DNA of 64,000 nucleotides from contig WSYH01001190.1 in NCBI GenBank assembly GCA_036426205.1, positions 2,874 to 66,873 of the forward strand. Reading direction: 5' to 3'. Below the pieces are notes generated by a model. The model did not search any database. It saw only the letters and a program-made list of their open reading frames with translations, and was not told where the DNA came from. Shown one piece after another: positions 12,330 through 25,339 of the stretch. Source of the stretch: Ascaphus truei (taxonomy: Eukaryota > Chordata > Amphibia > Anura > Ascaphidae). Made by a program: the position numbers and the translations under genes. Position 1 is the stretch's first letter. Each line of letters begins with the position of its first letter.

Positions 12330-12785
12330 AATATGGCCATGGTTTGCCTTGAATGGGCAATATACAAATACAAAAAAATAAGCACTGAATAAAATAAATT
12401 ACATTGCAATCCAAACAAATACCAATAAACCAATTGATTGTCACAGTGGTAAACCATGCCCATATGATATGGGCATAGTTTGCTACTATGGCAGTCAATG
12501 GGCAACCTAAAAAAATCAAGCACCAAAAATAAGCACTTAACAATTAAATAAAAACAAGCATTTCCAAAACAAATACAGCGCTTTTCATTGTGCATATCTA
12601 TATCTATACCTAGATAAAAACATTGGCAGTCAATGGGCAACCTAAAAAAAACACATAACAAGAAATGCACTACATTGCAATGAAATAAAAAAACATTTGC
12701 CAAAAAATGCATTGTCTTTCACTGTGTTTTTCTATACCCCGAAAGGAGAATAGAAAAATACATTGGCAGTCAATGGGCATCAAAA
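12330..12785. repeat. Tandem ~135-bp repeats (GCAGTCAATGGGCA)
   Basis: The block GGCAGTCAATGGGCA recurs at about 12490, 12630 and 12763, with a weaker version near 12345. Between occurrences there is similar A-rich sequence and a CATTTCCAAAAC- or CATTTGCCAAA-like segment. This is a degenerate tandem array with a 133-140 bp period. Confidence 0.5.
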
Positions 12786-13184
12786 AAATTCCACAATTAA
12801 ATTAAATACAATCCATGTCTTTTTTACCTTTGATGTCTTCAGCCCTGTCCTACGCAAGCACCAAATCTTGAACCTCGATGTAATGCTCCTCAACAGCTGA
12901 TGAGAAGAAGTCTGTGATCAAATTTTGATTAAAGAGACGTATCTCTGGTGAGTTCTTCATTCTTTTCTTCTTTCTTCATTAATTTCTTCTTTTTATTTTG
13001 TTTCTGTTTTCTCTTCTTTAGTTGTAATTCAATGGAGCGGATGTTGTCACATCGGCTTCTAAAGCTCAAATGAGAGGGACAGGCTTTATATAAGGCCTGT
13101 GACATCACATTTGAGTGTCAAATAGTACACCCCTAACCCGATTGGCCGGTGTGCCATAATACAGATATATTTTTTTAAAGATGT

Positions 13185-13262
13185 GACATCATCAAAAGGG
13201 AGGGAAGCCAGCCAATCAGGAAGGCTTTGCTTCCCTCCCTTTAAGATGATGTAAATTTTTTT
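13185..13262. repeat. Short hairpin AAGGGAGGGAAGC / GCTTCCCTCCCTT
   Basis: AAAGGGAGGGAAGC near 13197 pairs with GCTTCCCTCCCTTT near 13230. CATCATC and GATGATG flank further out. It looks like a small MITE-like palindrome in noncoding DNA. Confidence 0.5.
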
Positions 13263-13706
13263 ACTTCCATCACGTTACTCCAAAAACAAAAAGAACAGTT
13301 TCTTTTGAGAATATGTACAGTTTCTCACATGTTACTCCAACCAATCGTATTGGGAGATGTACCATGTGAGGCATCACATGGTACACCCCCAGTCTGATTG
13401 CTTATCACCATGTGACAGATTCCATTTTTTTCAAAGGATGTGACATTATCTTAAAGGGAGGGACATCACATCCTTTAAAAAAAAAGTAAGCTGTCGCATG
13501 GTATCAAAACTTGGTACAAAAACTTGGTAAGACCAAAAGCAAAACATAAGTCCTTCATTTTTCTGTGATTTACTTTTTGAGTGTTGATCCAGTTTGTTTT
13601 TTTGTGTAGTTGTATGCATTTTGCAGTATAGATGCAGGATCATACCACCTCTAGCTGAATTATAGTAAACAGGATGAGAGCACACCTGTGGCACCACAGA
13701 GGCAAA

Positions 13707-14262
13707 GATAACAGATGACCCATTGAAATACAGTAAGTGACATCCCGCTTTCCGTTAAAGCAACAGAAACTCCGTCTAGATATGCGAACAACGGCGGAGG
13801 ACTGGCTCATCGATATGCTGGGCTAATTTACAAGCAACAAGTCCGTTTTGACCTGTATTACTGATGCAGCCACGAGTATCCGAACACTTGCCTGGGAAAA
13901 TCTGGGGCAATACCCCAGTAATGCTCCAACATTTCTGTGACATTTCTGCAGACAGACTAATGGCCCATCGGATTACAGATTACAGATAACAGATGATCAA
14001 TTGAAATCCAGTAAGTGACATCCCGCTTTCCGTTAAAGCAACAGAAACTCCGTTTAGATATGCGAACAACTGCGGAGGACTGAGTCATCGATATGTTGTG
14101 CTAATTTACAAGCAACATGTCCGTTTTGACCTGTATTACTGATGCAGCCACGAGTTTCCGGACACTTGCCTGGGAAAATCTGAGGCAATACCCCAGTAAT
14201 GCTGCAACATTTCTGTGACATTTCTGCAGACAGACTAATGGCCCATCAGATTAACACAGCGG
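13707..14262. repeat. 278-bp tandem duplication
   Basis: GATAACAGATGA at 13707 recurs at 13985, and the following ~270 bases match closely in both units (GTAAGTGACATCCCGCTTTC, TTTGACCTGTATTACTGATG). The two units differ at scattered sites. The second runs straight into the palindrome centred at about 14287. Confidence 0.85.
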
Positions 14263-14440
14263 GGGTCCCTGGCAGTCCCATTCAAACTGAATGAGACTGC
14301 CAGGGACCCTCGCTTTGTTAATCCGATGTGCCATTAGTCTTTTTGCAGAAATGTCACAGAAATGTTGCAGCATTACTGGGAGATTGCCCCAGATTTTCAA
14401 ATGCATGTGTTCGGATACTCGTTACTGCATCTGTACCAAT
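14110..14440. repeat. Fold-back repeat, family FB-A copy 1
   Basis: Nearly perfect inverted repeat centred at about 14287. The left arm ends CCCTGGCAGTCCCATTCAA and the right arm begins ACTGAATGAGACTGCCAGGG. Further out, CATTTCTGTGACATTTCTGC pairs with its complement, and TGCAGCCACGAGT pairs with ACTCGTTACTGCA. Related palindromes lie at 56941-57205 and 58640-58840. Confidence 0.8.
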
Positions 14441-14474
14441 GGGGCAAAAAAGTTAACTTTGTCAGCTCAAGCTC

Positions 14475-15224
14475 AGCTCCCGTCTTGATTACTGTAACCT
14501 ACTGCTGTCCGGCCTTCCCGCCTCTCACCTGTCTCCCCTACAATCTAGCCTAAACGCTGCTGCCAGAATCACTCTACTCTTTCCTAGATCTGTCTTAGCA
14601 TCTCCCCTCATCAAATCCCTCTCCTGGCTTCCGATCAAATCCCGCATCTCACACTCCATTCTTTTCTTCACTTTTAAAGCTTTACATTCTTCTTCCTCTC
14701 CTTACATCTCAGCCCTAATTTCTCGTTATGCACCATCCAGACTCTTGCGTTCCTCTCAAGGATGTCTTCTTTCTACCCCCTTTGTATCTAAAGCCCTCTC
14801 CCGCCTTAAACCTTTTTCACTGACTGCCCCACACCTCTGGAATGCTTTTCCCCTAAGTACCCGACTAGCACCCTCTCTATCCACCTTTAAGACCCACCTT
14901 AAGACACACTTGCTTAAAGAAGCATATGAATAGCACTGTGGATATTTTGAACACATGATACATAAATCGTGGCCCCCTGCAGACGCACTTACCAGAACTC
15001 CCTCCTACTGTCTCTGTTCGTTCTCCCTACCTACCAATTAGACTGTAAGCTCCTTGGAGAAGGGACTCCTCTTCCTTAATGTTACTTTTATGTCTGAAGC
15101 ACTTATTCCCATGATCTGTTATTTATATTATCTGTTATTTATTGGACTACCACAGGTATTACTACTGTGAAGCGTTATGTACATTAATGGCGCTATATAA
15201 ATAAAGACATATAATACAATACAA
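14475..15224 (+). pseudogene. L2-type LINE, 3' end (copy D)
   Basis: Severely 5'-truncated L2, starting within the C-terminal domain (LDYCNLLLSG-like region). It continues through the RSSQGCLLSTPFVSKALSRL and HLWNAFPLSTRLAPSL blocks to the end of the ORF near 14930. The 3' UTR and the GCGCTATATAAATAAAGACATA tail follow. It serves as an uninserted comparison for the 5-bp insertions in copies B and C. Confidence 0.88.
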
Positions 15225-15479
15225 GAGGGCAATTCCCACAAATTTAACCAAAGTCATTATAGACAAACTAAAGAAGTAGTTTCAAATTACTGCTGCACAA
15301 TTCAAAACAATCAAAGACAGTATCAATGCCATTTTGTGGTATCAGAGGGCTCTGGAATGATGGAGTGCTCCAAGCGAAGAAGATAACTTTATGAACTAAA
15401 TAAATAAAGTTTTTTCTAAAATGTTTTCATTTAATAAATAAAGTTTTACAGAAAATGTTTTTAATTAAGTACTTTATTG

Positions 15480-16460
15480 TAGTTATTGTTTAATTCTTTT
15501 TTTCCATTCATGTTTTGCAGGTTTAGCGGGCTGATGACAACACTGTGTTCGTGCAGGAAACCCATCCATCGATAATGCCTGGTAATGTACAGTACAGTAC
15601 ATTGCTTTCAATCATGCATCTACAGTATTTTCTTCACTAACAAACAATCTCACAATTATTTAACATTTGAACATGTTAAAGACACATCAATAAGATGTCA
15701 GATGAAGATTTTATTATTGTCTTTTTCTAGTATTTCAAAAATGCAAAAATTCTTATTGTAGTCATAGTTTAATTCTTATTTTCACTTATGTTTTGCAAGC
15801 ATAGGGGGCTGATGACAACATGGAGTTTGTGCTGGAAACACGACCAGCGACACAGGTAATGTACATTACTGTAATTCATTCATCTACAGTAGTCTGTTCT
15901 CTAGAAACCAATCTCACAACTATTTAACATTTGAACATGTAAAAGACACAGCAATAAGATGTCAGTTAACAGTTGAAGAAGATTGTATTATTGAATTATT
16001 CTAGTATTTATAAAATTAAAAATTCATATTGTTGTCATTCGTTCATTTTTATTTTCATTCATGTTTTGCAGGTTTGGCAGGCTGATCAGCATCAACACCA
16101 TGCTCATGCAGGAAACACATCCAGATAATGTTATGCAATTCATGCATCTAATTTTTTTTACATATGTGTTTCAACCAAGTTCCATAGAAACTCACATGCA
16201 CAGAAATTTAATGACACACATATACGTTTCATGCAGGTTCCATAGAGAAAAGCATGCACAGAAATTCAATGTCACCCATAGAAAAACACGTACTGTACCA
16301 CATGTTCACAATAAGACTATATTTAATTGCGATTATTAATATACAATGTTCTGTCGTTACAGGTGAAAGTTTCCAAGAGCCAGCTAGTCTGAAGAATATG
16401 CCAATTTAAGAAGATTGAAGAAGAGTGAAAAATCTGTATTATTTTTTAATAAAGTAATTT
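15480..16460 (+). repeat. Threefold ~270-280 bp cassette with splice-site-like edges
   Basis: Three successive units start near 15480, 15765 and 16040. Each has TTTCATTCATGTTTTGCAGG or a close match (acceptor-like). A core with GGCTGATGACAACA or a close match and GCAGGAAAC follows. The first two cores are followed closely by a GGTAATGTACA donor-like site. The cores are not in a consistent open frame. A possible terminal segment (16362-16455) ends with AATAAA. This could be repeated noncoding exons or simply a tandem repeat; the sequence alone does not decide. Confidence 0.45.
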
Positions 16461-16464
16461 ACTA

Positions 16465-19380
16465 TCATCTAATAACAAATAATTCATTTTTTTAAATACT
16501 TTTTAGACATCTGATGTTTTAGGGTAATAAGTGGTACATTTAATTACAGTACCATTACTGTACATACATCATATCGTATCATACAAAATGAACAGGAATA
16601 AGGAAGGGACGGCTTACATTGTATTTTGATTTTGAAGATTTTAAAGCCAGGCTAGCACAATAGCGCCTACCTTCATTTCTGTGTGGTATTGCCACCAACG
16701 CTAAAACTCCATTGTCCCTGACATGACACATACACGGTTCGCAGCCAAAAATATGCAGTGGGGGGGATAAACCTCCAGCAATGACAACTGTGCCACTAAA
16801 TCCATATTTATTATTGAATACACACAAACAAAGAGAGTACCAGGTTGTTTTTAAAGGATAGCAATAAAGCCAGTTGCCAAACCAGATCATTACAGTCGTC
16901 CCAGGACACTTCATGAAGTGAAAATATCTGACACAACATACAGAGTACAGATTCAGACATTCAAATTCCAACCATCAAGTAACCTTCATCAGGTTTCTGT
17001 ATATTGAATGCCTGATGATGTATTAATAAATAATTTCATTGTATGAGAGCAGGGTCACTGAATGTACTGCTTCAATTTAGCTTACATCTTTCTTCTAGTT
17101 CCTATGACATCTGTGGTTCAGTATGTTTTTGTTTACACATACACGTACAATCAATTCAGTTCCAGGAACAGTTTAACAAAACTGTATTTGCAATTTACAT
17201 TTGCATGGATGCTAAGCATGTTATTGACAGTTTGTGAGTATTGTTTTCATATAATGAAAGTACTTGCAATCTTTAGATTAGATATTAATATGTTTCTTAC
17301 AATAATTGAAATTAATTGATTTTAATTAAAGAAGGAAACAAATAGATTTTATTGATCTTTTCACTACTTCAGAATGAAGCTCAAGAGATTTTATGTTAAA
17401 ACTCAAAGCTAAGTAATTATAATTTTTCCAGCTGCTGCTAGAAGATAGCTTTTATTTTGATCTGATAAGAACAATATGTTTTGTAGACCAATAAATTACA
17501 AGTGCTGTGCCTCAAAGGAATAATATGATTGCATTTGATAAACTAATACATTGTCTAACATTGCCAAGGACATAGTATACATTTTTTTTTAATTTGTATA
17601 TAAATATTAGTTCTTGAAAAGATATCAAGATTTTTTCATTTTGTTTTTAATATATAGATATCTATATAATTTTTATATATATTATATATATATATATAAT
17701 ATATATATATAGATATATATATATATATATACTATATATATATATATATATTATTTCCACAAAATGAAAAATATATATATATATATACTCATAAAATTGT
17801 CCATGTATGCTACAATGTGTTTAATCATTTGGTGATGCAGAAATATTAGTAATTGCCATACAAAATGCTTACTTATTCAGAACTAATGTATTAAGATTAA
17901 AAAAAAGAAAAACATTATTAATAATAAATATTTAGTGTCATTCGTCTGGAGTAAAATAATTGAAGCAAAGCTATAGGAAAAGTTGTGAAAGTTTTAAAAA
18001 AAACTTAGGCGCAGAAGAAAGGGTGCTTATTATGCCTTCATAGCATATTTATTTTCCTTATCACGATTCTTTTTCATAAATGTGTTTTCTTTTTTGGAAG
18101 TGGGAACAGTGTTTTGCACGTTAAATATTGTCATGTTATTGGCCACTGTTGTGACAGTAGATGGTCCCATATAATGTTAATATTGGGTTTGACATTTTGG
18201 TGCTTGTTACATTTTACTATTAATAATATATAGCAGGTTTTTCATTCACCTTATGAAGATTCAGATTGACCCAACGTTATTCTGCCTCTGCTCACCGAAA
18301 AGTTTTAATTGATGCATTGATCAAAGCACCCACCCTACCCAACTTAACAAAACTGGTCCTGATTGTCTGTTTTACTAGCAGAATAAAGAGGTCAGGGAAA
18401 GGTCAGATGGTAATATCTCTATGCCAGTGGTGAGCAATATGTTATATACAGTATTTCAAGGGATGCCTGTATGGCCCCTTATCCTGCAAAAGGGCTGCAC
18501 TTTACCCCATTATACACAAATACACGTTGGGTGGACAGCACAAACCTCAGAAGGACTACCAAGCTGTGGTGAACTTTAGTGACAATCTGCAAAGGATTGA
18601 GTTACTTCTTCCTTAAAAACCTCCACTGTGGACGACCGCCACGGGTGGAATACCAGAGAAGGAGGAAGTGCCATTTTTTGCCATTGCCTGACCCTGGTGG
18701 TCCCAATGCTTGAGTCCAATATGTATTTGTGAGTGTAAACTTTTCAAAATTATTTTTCCTGTTGTAACGCTTTTTTGCACTTTTTTCTGTGTCCTCCATT
18801 TTCCACATATGGGATTCTCCTCCCTCTGTCTCTCTGCACGACTATATGCTGACGGACATCACTGCTGAAACCAATATCTGAGGTGGTCACTCCTGATAAC
18901 CAAAAAGCTCTGATCACTCACGGAGAATGTGAGTGAATTGCATATCATTTATTTTAATTACATTTATCAAAACCTTTTTGCACTATATGTGTATGTTTTT
19001 TTCTTTTATATATCCTGATGTGAGTGCGCTCCTGACTCCTTGCCTCTACACCCTTATCTGGACTTGGATCGAGTCCATTGAAGGAGCAGCCCCATTCAGA
19101 GGACTGTATACATTTTATTATTCTGTCTTAATATTCACCTTCACAAGTGTGATCACTTGATTTAATCTATTACGGTATTTGCACTTGTTTTTTGTCTTCG
19201 CGTATTATTGAAAGCGGTAAGTCATCTACTTGATCCCCACGGACAGTGATATTGGTACAACTCTGCATTCATGGTGCCACAGGTGTGCTTTGGATAGCAC
19301 GCTGAGGTAAAAGCTCTGGGATGCCCCTTTCCTGCAGGTTGGTCCCTGAAGCAAGGGTGCCCATAGCCACAAATTTATCA
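16465..19380. other. Noncoding AT-rich DNA
   Basis: No gene was recognised. Short open frames here have no family resemblance. A (TA)n tract occupies 17640-17790. Confidence 0.5.
17632..17795. repeat. (TA)n tract within a small inverted repeat
   Basis: Long interrupted TA/TATATA tract. TTTTTCATTTTGT at the left edge is complementary to ACAAAATGAAAA at the right edge, so the whole segment can extrude as a cruciform. Confidence 0.6.
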
Positions 19381-19399
19381 TTGCAATATGATTTGATGT

Positions 19400-19780
19400 G
19401 TGTGCTTCTTACCATCTGAGTATTGCATGGGGAAACATGGGGGAAGAGGGTTCCTCCAGATGTTGTACTTCATCCTGCTGCTGTGTACCCATAATCAAAT
19501 AGAGATCCACGATATGCCTTGCGATTTTGTCCATCCTCTCTAAAAGAAGGTACATTTTTCTTCCATTGTGTTCAGTCTCTGCTCCAAATGCAGAAGAAGA
19601 GTGTGATCAATGGCCACTCTGACCACAGGTTTACATGTATCTTGTACTGTATAGCAGTATGATAGTTGGCCATTACAAATTCACTTGACATTGCCAAGCT
19701 GTGTCTGACCATGGCACCAGACTAGAGATTTGTGCTTGGCACTCTTCTTTTTCCACATCAGCCCTGCATTACGTTAAAGC
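19400..19780 (-). pseudogene. Possible coiled-coil gene fragment (unidentified)
   Basis: On the minus strand one frame reads HLEQRLNTMEEKC, FFLERMDKIARHIVDLYL and then QDEVQHLEEPSSP. It resembles in pattern a stretch of the broken gene at 26380-28640 (NLLLERMEKDVEGH, followed by LYSLLGVPAP). The shared LLERM-type heptads suggest a related transposon-associated protein. It is short and its boundaries are uncertain, so I assign no function. Confidence 0.25.
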
Positions 19781-20389
19781 TGGATTGATCCATTGTTGAA
19801 GCACAAGAGTTCTGATCATGATCAGTGAGTGGCAATACAATTTCCATGTGAATGTATGTACAGTACTGCTGACATCACAGAGGCAACTTTCTGCACAAGG
19901 TATTAATGTTGGGCAGGGCTGAGTTGGTGACTGTCTACTGTTGCAAGGTGTCAAAAGTAAGAGTATCCCGCTACCTGTAGCTTTACCTATATACTGTACA
20001 GCAATTCAACAAAATGCAATACACATTGAAAACACATTCATTAGTAGTAGTTCAAGTTCAGTACTTTCTGAATAGCATCCATGACCAAATAAATTAACAA
20101 AGAAGCTTGGATTAGAATAATGCACATGAAGATGGTACAATATGCAGCAGAGACCGAGTGCACATGGGTTTTGGAGCGATATCTGAGTCACATATATCCT
20201 GGAGCATCTGTACATGGTGACAACAGACTCTGATGTAACTTCAACAGGTTTTTTACACATAAAATACAGACTCTCCAAAAAGGATTAAAAAAAGGGGGAT
20301 TTGAACTTGATCATAACGTGCAACTTAGGTCAGTATTGTGTGTACAGTAAATCCTAATGGTTGCATTTTAGCCATCACTAATGTGCTGT

Positions 20390-22570
20390 ACTTTAGAAAT
20401 CCCAGGTTTTGCTTTGCCTAATCTTTCTTTTTTTCAGGCTAGATATGCCACAACCTAGAATGGTCGAATGTTGTTGGCAAATTTGGACCCGCAGCAGATC
20501 AGCTGGTTCCTTTGGTCCGCAAATTCAAACTTATCAATCTTAAAAAGGGCGATTTGCGTTTTGAGGAGTTTTAATTATTATTATCAATACACTGCGGATT
20601 CCGCAAACCATGGATGAATTTGTAGAATCCAATCTGAGGTTTCTTGAATCCGCCAATGAATTGCTGAATCTGTGGATTGGATTCTACAAATCCATTCGTG
20701 GGTTGTATCCAATGGAGGATTTTTTTGAATCTACATGGATTGAAACCACATAAATCCATTTGCAGATTTTACAACACCAAAAGGATTTTGGGGTAACATC
20801 AGTAAAAAAAAATCCGGGTGACAGATTTGGGCAGATTCGCCCATCTCTACCACACACCCTCCCAATACCAATTTTGCTAGCAATAATGTGGAAATCCCAA
20901 GTTTTCCTTTTCTCACTGCTACAACTGCATGTGTATTTGTTTGCATAAAGCTACAGACGCATCTTGGTGCTGGGGGAGGGTAATGCCACTTGTGTTTTAG
21001 AAGCACTTTATTAATCTTGGTCTTAGCTTTTTTGCTTAATGCAGGACAATGTCGGGGCTTGTGTCAGAAGCACGATGGGTGGGTCATGCTATTGCTCGCT
21101 CTTTCTGCCCATGTTTTGCTTGGCCTAATTCCTCTTTTTTTCAAGCTAGCTTTACCATACATACCCTTGAACAGCAGTCTCACTACAGTACTGCACATTC
21201 ATGATAGATTTGAAAAGTCAGATGTGGGTACAGTATTGTGTTGCCATAACTGGATTGGACTGCAGGAGATTCAGGTACCATGAGTGCCGTGAGTGAAGCA
21301 GTATTGCCCTGATCAAGGTCAGTCTTCTGTTTGATGAATCCCCACATGTGTTACTGTGTTGTTTTCTTTGCTTGCAAATACTGGGGGGTTTTGTTACCAT
21401 TTTTGCCAGCAATAATGTAGAAATCACAGATTTTCCTTTTTTCCACTTCCTTAACTGCATGTATTTATGGTTGCATGACGCTATGACCCTTTTGTGCTGT
21501 TGGTGGGGCGGGGGGGGGGGCGTAATTGTTAAGAGAAGACCAACAAAAGCAGTCCCATACTTATTTTACACTGTGAACACCCCCCTTTACTTTGCCAATC
21601 TTATTTACTTTACATTTTTGTCAGCACAAATGTTGAAACCCAAGATAAAGGAGACATTAATTACTGCAGGACATCCCGCCACCTCCATCACCAGGAAAAC
21701 AGGAAATTTTGGTCAGTATGGTGTGCACATGTATTGATTGCAAATTGGAAGAAACTAAATTATTAATGCCTTTACTGTAATGTTTGAATGCATGTCATAA
21801 TGTTTGCAGATACATTTGTTTCCCATTGTTGCAAGCAATAATGTAAAAATTCCAGATTTTCCTTTGGCTTCTGTCCTTACTGTATGTATCTTTTTTTCGA
21901 TAAAGCTGCAGCTACGTCTTGGTGCACAGGGGAAGAAAATGCCGATTGTAGTATTTTACAAGCGCTATTACTAATCTTGTTGTTGGCTTTTTTGCTTAAT
22001 GCATGACATCCTCAGGGCTGGGGTCAGAAGCACGATGGGTGGGAGAGGCTATTGCTCACTTTTTCTGTCCAGATTTTTCTGCCTTAACCACGTGTCTTTG
22101 TTTGCATAAAGCAACAGCCACGTCTTGATGCTGGGGAGTAAAACCCCCACATTTTGAGCACTGTCGATCTTTTGCATATTCAATAAATGGTCTAAAATAC
22201 TACTTTTCCCCTTAACCAAGTGTGTACAGTGTATATCAATTTCTGGATTAAACACTAATTGTCAAGAGAAGGCCAAAACAAGCTGTTCCATACATTTTTT
22301 TCCATTATAAACTTCACTGGTTTTGCTAATTATTTTTTTTGCATTAACGCAAGCAATAATGTAGAAATTCCAGATTTTACTTTGCCCACTGCCCTAACTG
22401 CATGTTTTTTTTGTTTGCATGAAGCTACATTTGCATCTTGGTGCTTAGGGGAGGGTAATGTCGCTTGTAGTATTTTACAAGCACTTCTATGAATCTTGTT
22501 CTCAGCTTTTTCTTAATGCTAGACAGAAGCACGATAGGTGGAGGAGGCTATTGCTTGCCAAAGAGAGTTG
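20390..22570. repeat. Degenerate tandem array, ~425-530 bp units
   Basis: The marker GCAATAATGTAGAAATTCCA, or close variants, recurs at about 20880, 21410, 21836 and 22350. Each is followed by TTTTCCTTTG, AACTGCATG, AAGCTACA and usually CATCTTGGTGC. A GCACGATGGGTGG block recurs at 21070 and 22030 (weaker at 22530). Partial units occur near 20400 and 24150. Period and order are irregular, so the units have been rearranged. No coding capacity was seen. Confidence 0.65.
20600..20760. repeat. Short inverted repeat built from GGATT/AATCC words
   Basis: GGATGAATTTGTAGAATCCA near 20610 pairs with ATTGGATTCTACAAATCCAT near 20677. Additional AATCC/GGATT words surround it. It is a hairpin-forming, low-complexity patch in the tandem array. 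Confidence 0.5.
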
Positions 22571-22679
22571 CTTCTGGTGTAACATACAACTGGAGTAACC
22601 TAATCGTGCTTGAAGTACCAAGATCAGTTCCTGATAGTCAACACTTAGAACATTTACTAAAAAATGTTGACATTTAAGG

Positions 22680-24900
22680 CAAAAAAATAAAACCATAAAT
22701 ATGTGGTAGTGTAGCCAGGACTGTTTTCCTTGGCTACCGGTCTGCCCCCTCCTGGCAGTAAGCCATGATAAGAGCAGGCCTGCCAGGAGTAATCATGGGT
22801 TTTTCCCACCCACAGCAGCTTCAGTGAGTTACAGGGAAGGTGATGGGACTAGGCCTGTGTGTGTCCAATCAGGGACTCAGATCTGGTACCTGCTTCCCTT
22901 ATACTTAAAGAACTGCACTGCTATATTTAGTGCCTCTACCTGATTGAGAGGGGCTGATATACCCACAACAATTGTGCAGGGCTCTGCCAATCTGTATTCC
23001 CTCCCTTAGGGGAGTGGATGGGAGACTATACCCCTTACCCCACCAGGGAATAATGGAAGAGCAATGACTGCTTCATGTCCCCTTGGCCTGGAGTGGAGGT
23101 CCATGGTACATCCTGAGGGTGAAGCCCCAAGAACTGCCTGTACCCACTGTGTGATCTGAGTATGCTGACCATCTGCAGTGTGTATGAAAAAAGTGGTCCT
23201 GTTCAAATATATCTTGCTGTATGAGACTACAATCTATCGGAGGGAGGGAAAGTAAATTTTCCTGTAGGGATTGTCCTCACATCCCTGGTGCCTGCAAGAG
23301 ATGGAGGGGCTATCACCATGAGAAAGAATCTGTTACTGCCCCAGAATCCTGTCCTGTTCTCCTCCACAACACCGCAGGAGACTCCGATCAACTGTGAGCC
23401 AGCAGGTATGCACCCCACCACACCGTGTAGCAGTGAAATCTCCCAGAGGGTGGGGGAATATGTGTTTCAGTAGTAAAAATATAAAGTTAATTTTGTTTTA
23501 TAAAATGTTTTACCAGGAAGACTGAGAGTCTCAAGAGTCATAAAATATGAAAGATATAATCTTGGGTAGTGTATTATGGGTGTTTGGTGCAAACCTCTTC
23601 AAGAAGGTGTTTCCAAAAACTCTTGCAATCTGAACACACTAGAAAAACAGGGGACAGGGCTGTGATTACACTTGAGGAAGCGAGCACAGGTCTCGTGAAA
23701 TGTGCTGAGGGTACCAGAGCTACATTCAGCAGTTAGCAGAGCAGAAAGGAGCAGTCTTGAGCTAAGTCTGCCGAAGCCTCTGCCGACATCACCAAGGCAA
23801 CAGGACCACATAGTCCACGTGCAGAACACTGAAGGGTTACAAAGAGCAGAGGACGATGCAGGCTGCCAGATGGCTGGGACACTGTGTTTCTAAATCTACA
23901 CGCTGATTGAAAGACTCTGTTTGTTTAATTGCAACATAGTTGCTGACTTTTTTACTTTACCACTGTGTGATGTTTACCATCTGCATCTACATGCTGATCT
24001 AAAGACTCTTTTTGGTAATTGCAACACAATTACTGGCTTATATATCCCCTTTTGTGTGATTCTTGTATCTATCTTTTCTGTTCAACATTAAAAGGTACTG
24101 CACTATTGTGGTATTTCTATGTTCTCTTATGACCCCTGTTCATTGATTCTGCCCAGGTTTTCCTTTGCCTAATCCCATAACAGCATGTGTTTTTGCATGC
24201 ATGTTCCTAATGTTATTCTTTATAGGAAGTGAGAGAAGAGCCCTAGCAGATTTGGAATCCTTGCTTATTACACCTACTCTACATTATATTACTGTACTTT
24301 GTATGTTGTTATGTTAATGTTTAATAAATTGTTTGTTTTCAATATGTCTATGCTGGCTTTAATTTACAAATGCAACAGCAAAGTAACCTTCCCTTTATTG
24401 TGATAATATCACTTAAAACAATAGTATGTCCAAAAACATTTTTATTCACGATTTACAGTATGTACTGTAGGAGCAGTTCGAATTGTGGTGGTCAAATTAA
24501 TATTTATTTTTTTATACAAATTTAAAAAATCTCTCCCATAGTAAAGAACAAAATGTGCACTAAAAAAATAAAATTTGCATACTGTACAAACTAAACAGAG
24601 TTTTTTAATCACCCTTAATTTAAAATATATTATACATATTTACAGTACTGTATGTATTTGGAAATATATCCAAAATTATATCCCACACTACTTTACTGTA
24701 TATACACTATAGTAGGAGAGTGCAATCTTTCCCTGCTGTGCCACCTGGCTGTTCCCTCCTTGTTCGCACCCCCTCTCCCTTACCTTGTCTACCTTGTCTG
24801 TAGCTTAACAGCGTCAAATGACGCCATGGGGTCATGATGCCATGGCAACGTGATGTCATGTGACCCTGTGGCATTGCCATGGCATCACGTGTCTCTCGTA
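22680..24900. other. Noncoding DNA
   Basis: No gene was recognised. 22712-23480 begins TGTAGCCAGG and has LTR-like composition but no partner (see rejected items). 24450-24710 holds a cluster of TACAGTA/TACTGTA motifs. 24820-24900 contains repeated CATGGCA/TGCCATG words. Confidence 0.45.
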
Positions 24901-24919
24901 CCCCCATCTCTCCCCCTCA

Positions 24920-25335
24920 CCCACACACATAATACTCCTTCTCCACATCAAACACACAATAACCCCCTGCACAGCACACACATCACACCCCCCTGTACCT
25001 CACATCACTCTCCCCCCTGCACCTGACATTAACCCCCCCAGCACCACACATCAACCCCCTGCACCTCACATAAACCACCCCTGCACCTCACATCAACTCC
25101 CCCTGCACCTCACATTAACCCCCAGCACCACACATCAAGCCCCCAGCACCACACATCAACCCAACCTGCACCTCACATCAACTCCCCCAGCACCACACAT
25201 TAACCCCCCAGCACCACATATTAACCCCCCAGCGCCACACATCAAGCCCCCCTGCACTTCAAACCCTCCCTCCCTTCCTTTCCCTCCCTTCCCTTCCCTC
25301 CCCCCATTCCCTTCCCTCCCCTCCCCTCCTTCCCT
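24920..25335 (+). repeat. CA-rich minisatellite (CCCCCTGCACCTCACATCAA)
   Basis: Tandem imperfect ~22-bp units around CCCCTGCACCTCACATCAA or AGCACCACACATCAA, passing into a CCCTTCCCTCC pyrimidine tract at 25260-25345. Open frames here are Pro/His/Thr/Ser runs and are not genes. A very similar array lies at 53030-53950. Confidence 0.85.
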
Positions 25336-25339
25336 TTCC

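Noticed and set aside
12260..12712. 150-codon minus-strand frame
   Set aside because: It covers the ~135-bp tandem repeat; hydrophobic composition follows from AT-rich repeats and no family is recognised.
22712..23480. Possible solo LTR (TGTAGCCAGG start, TATA-like words)
   Set aside because: No second copy, no matching CA end with a target duplication, no internal region in the window.
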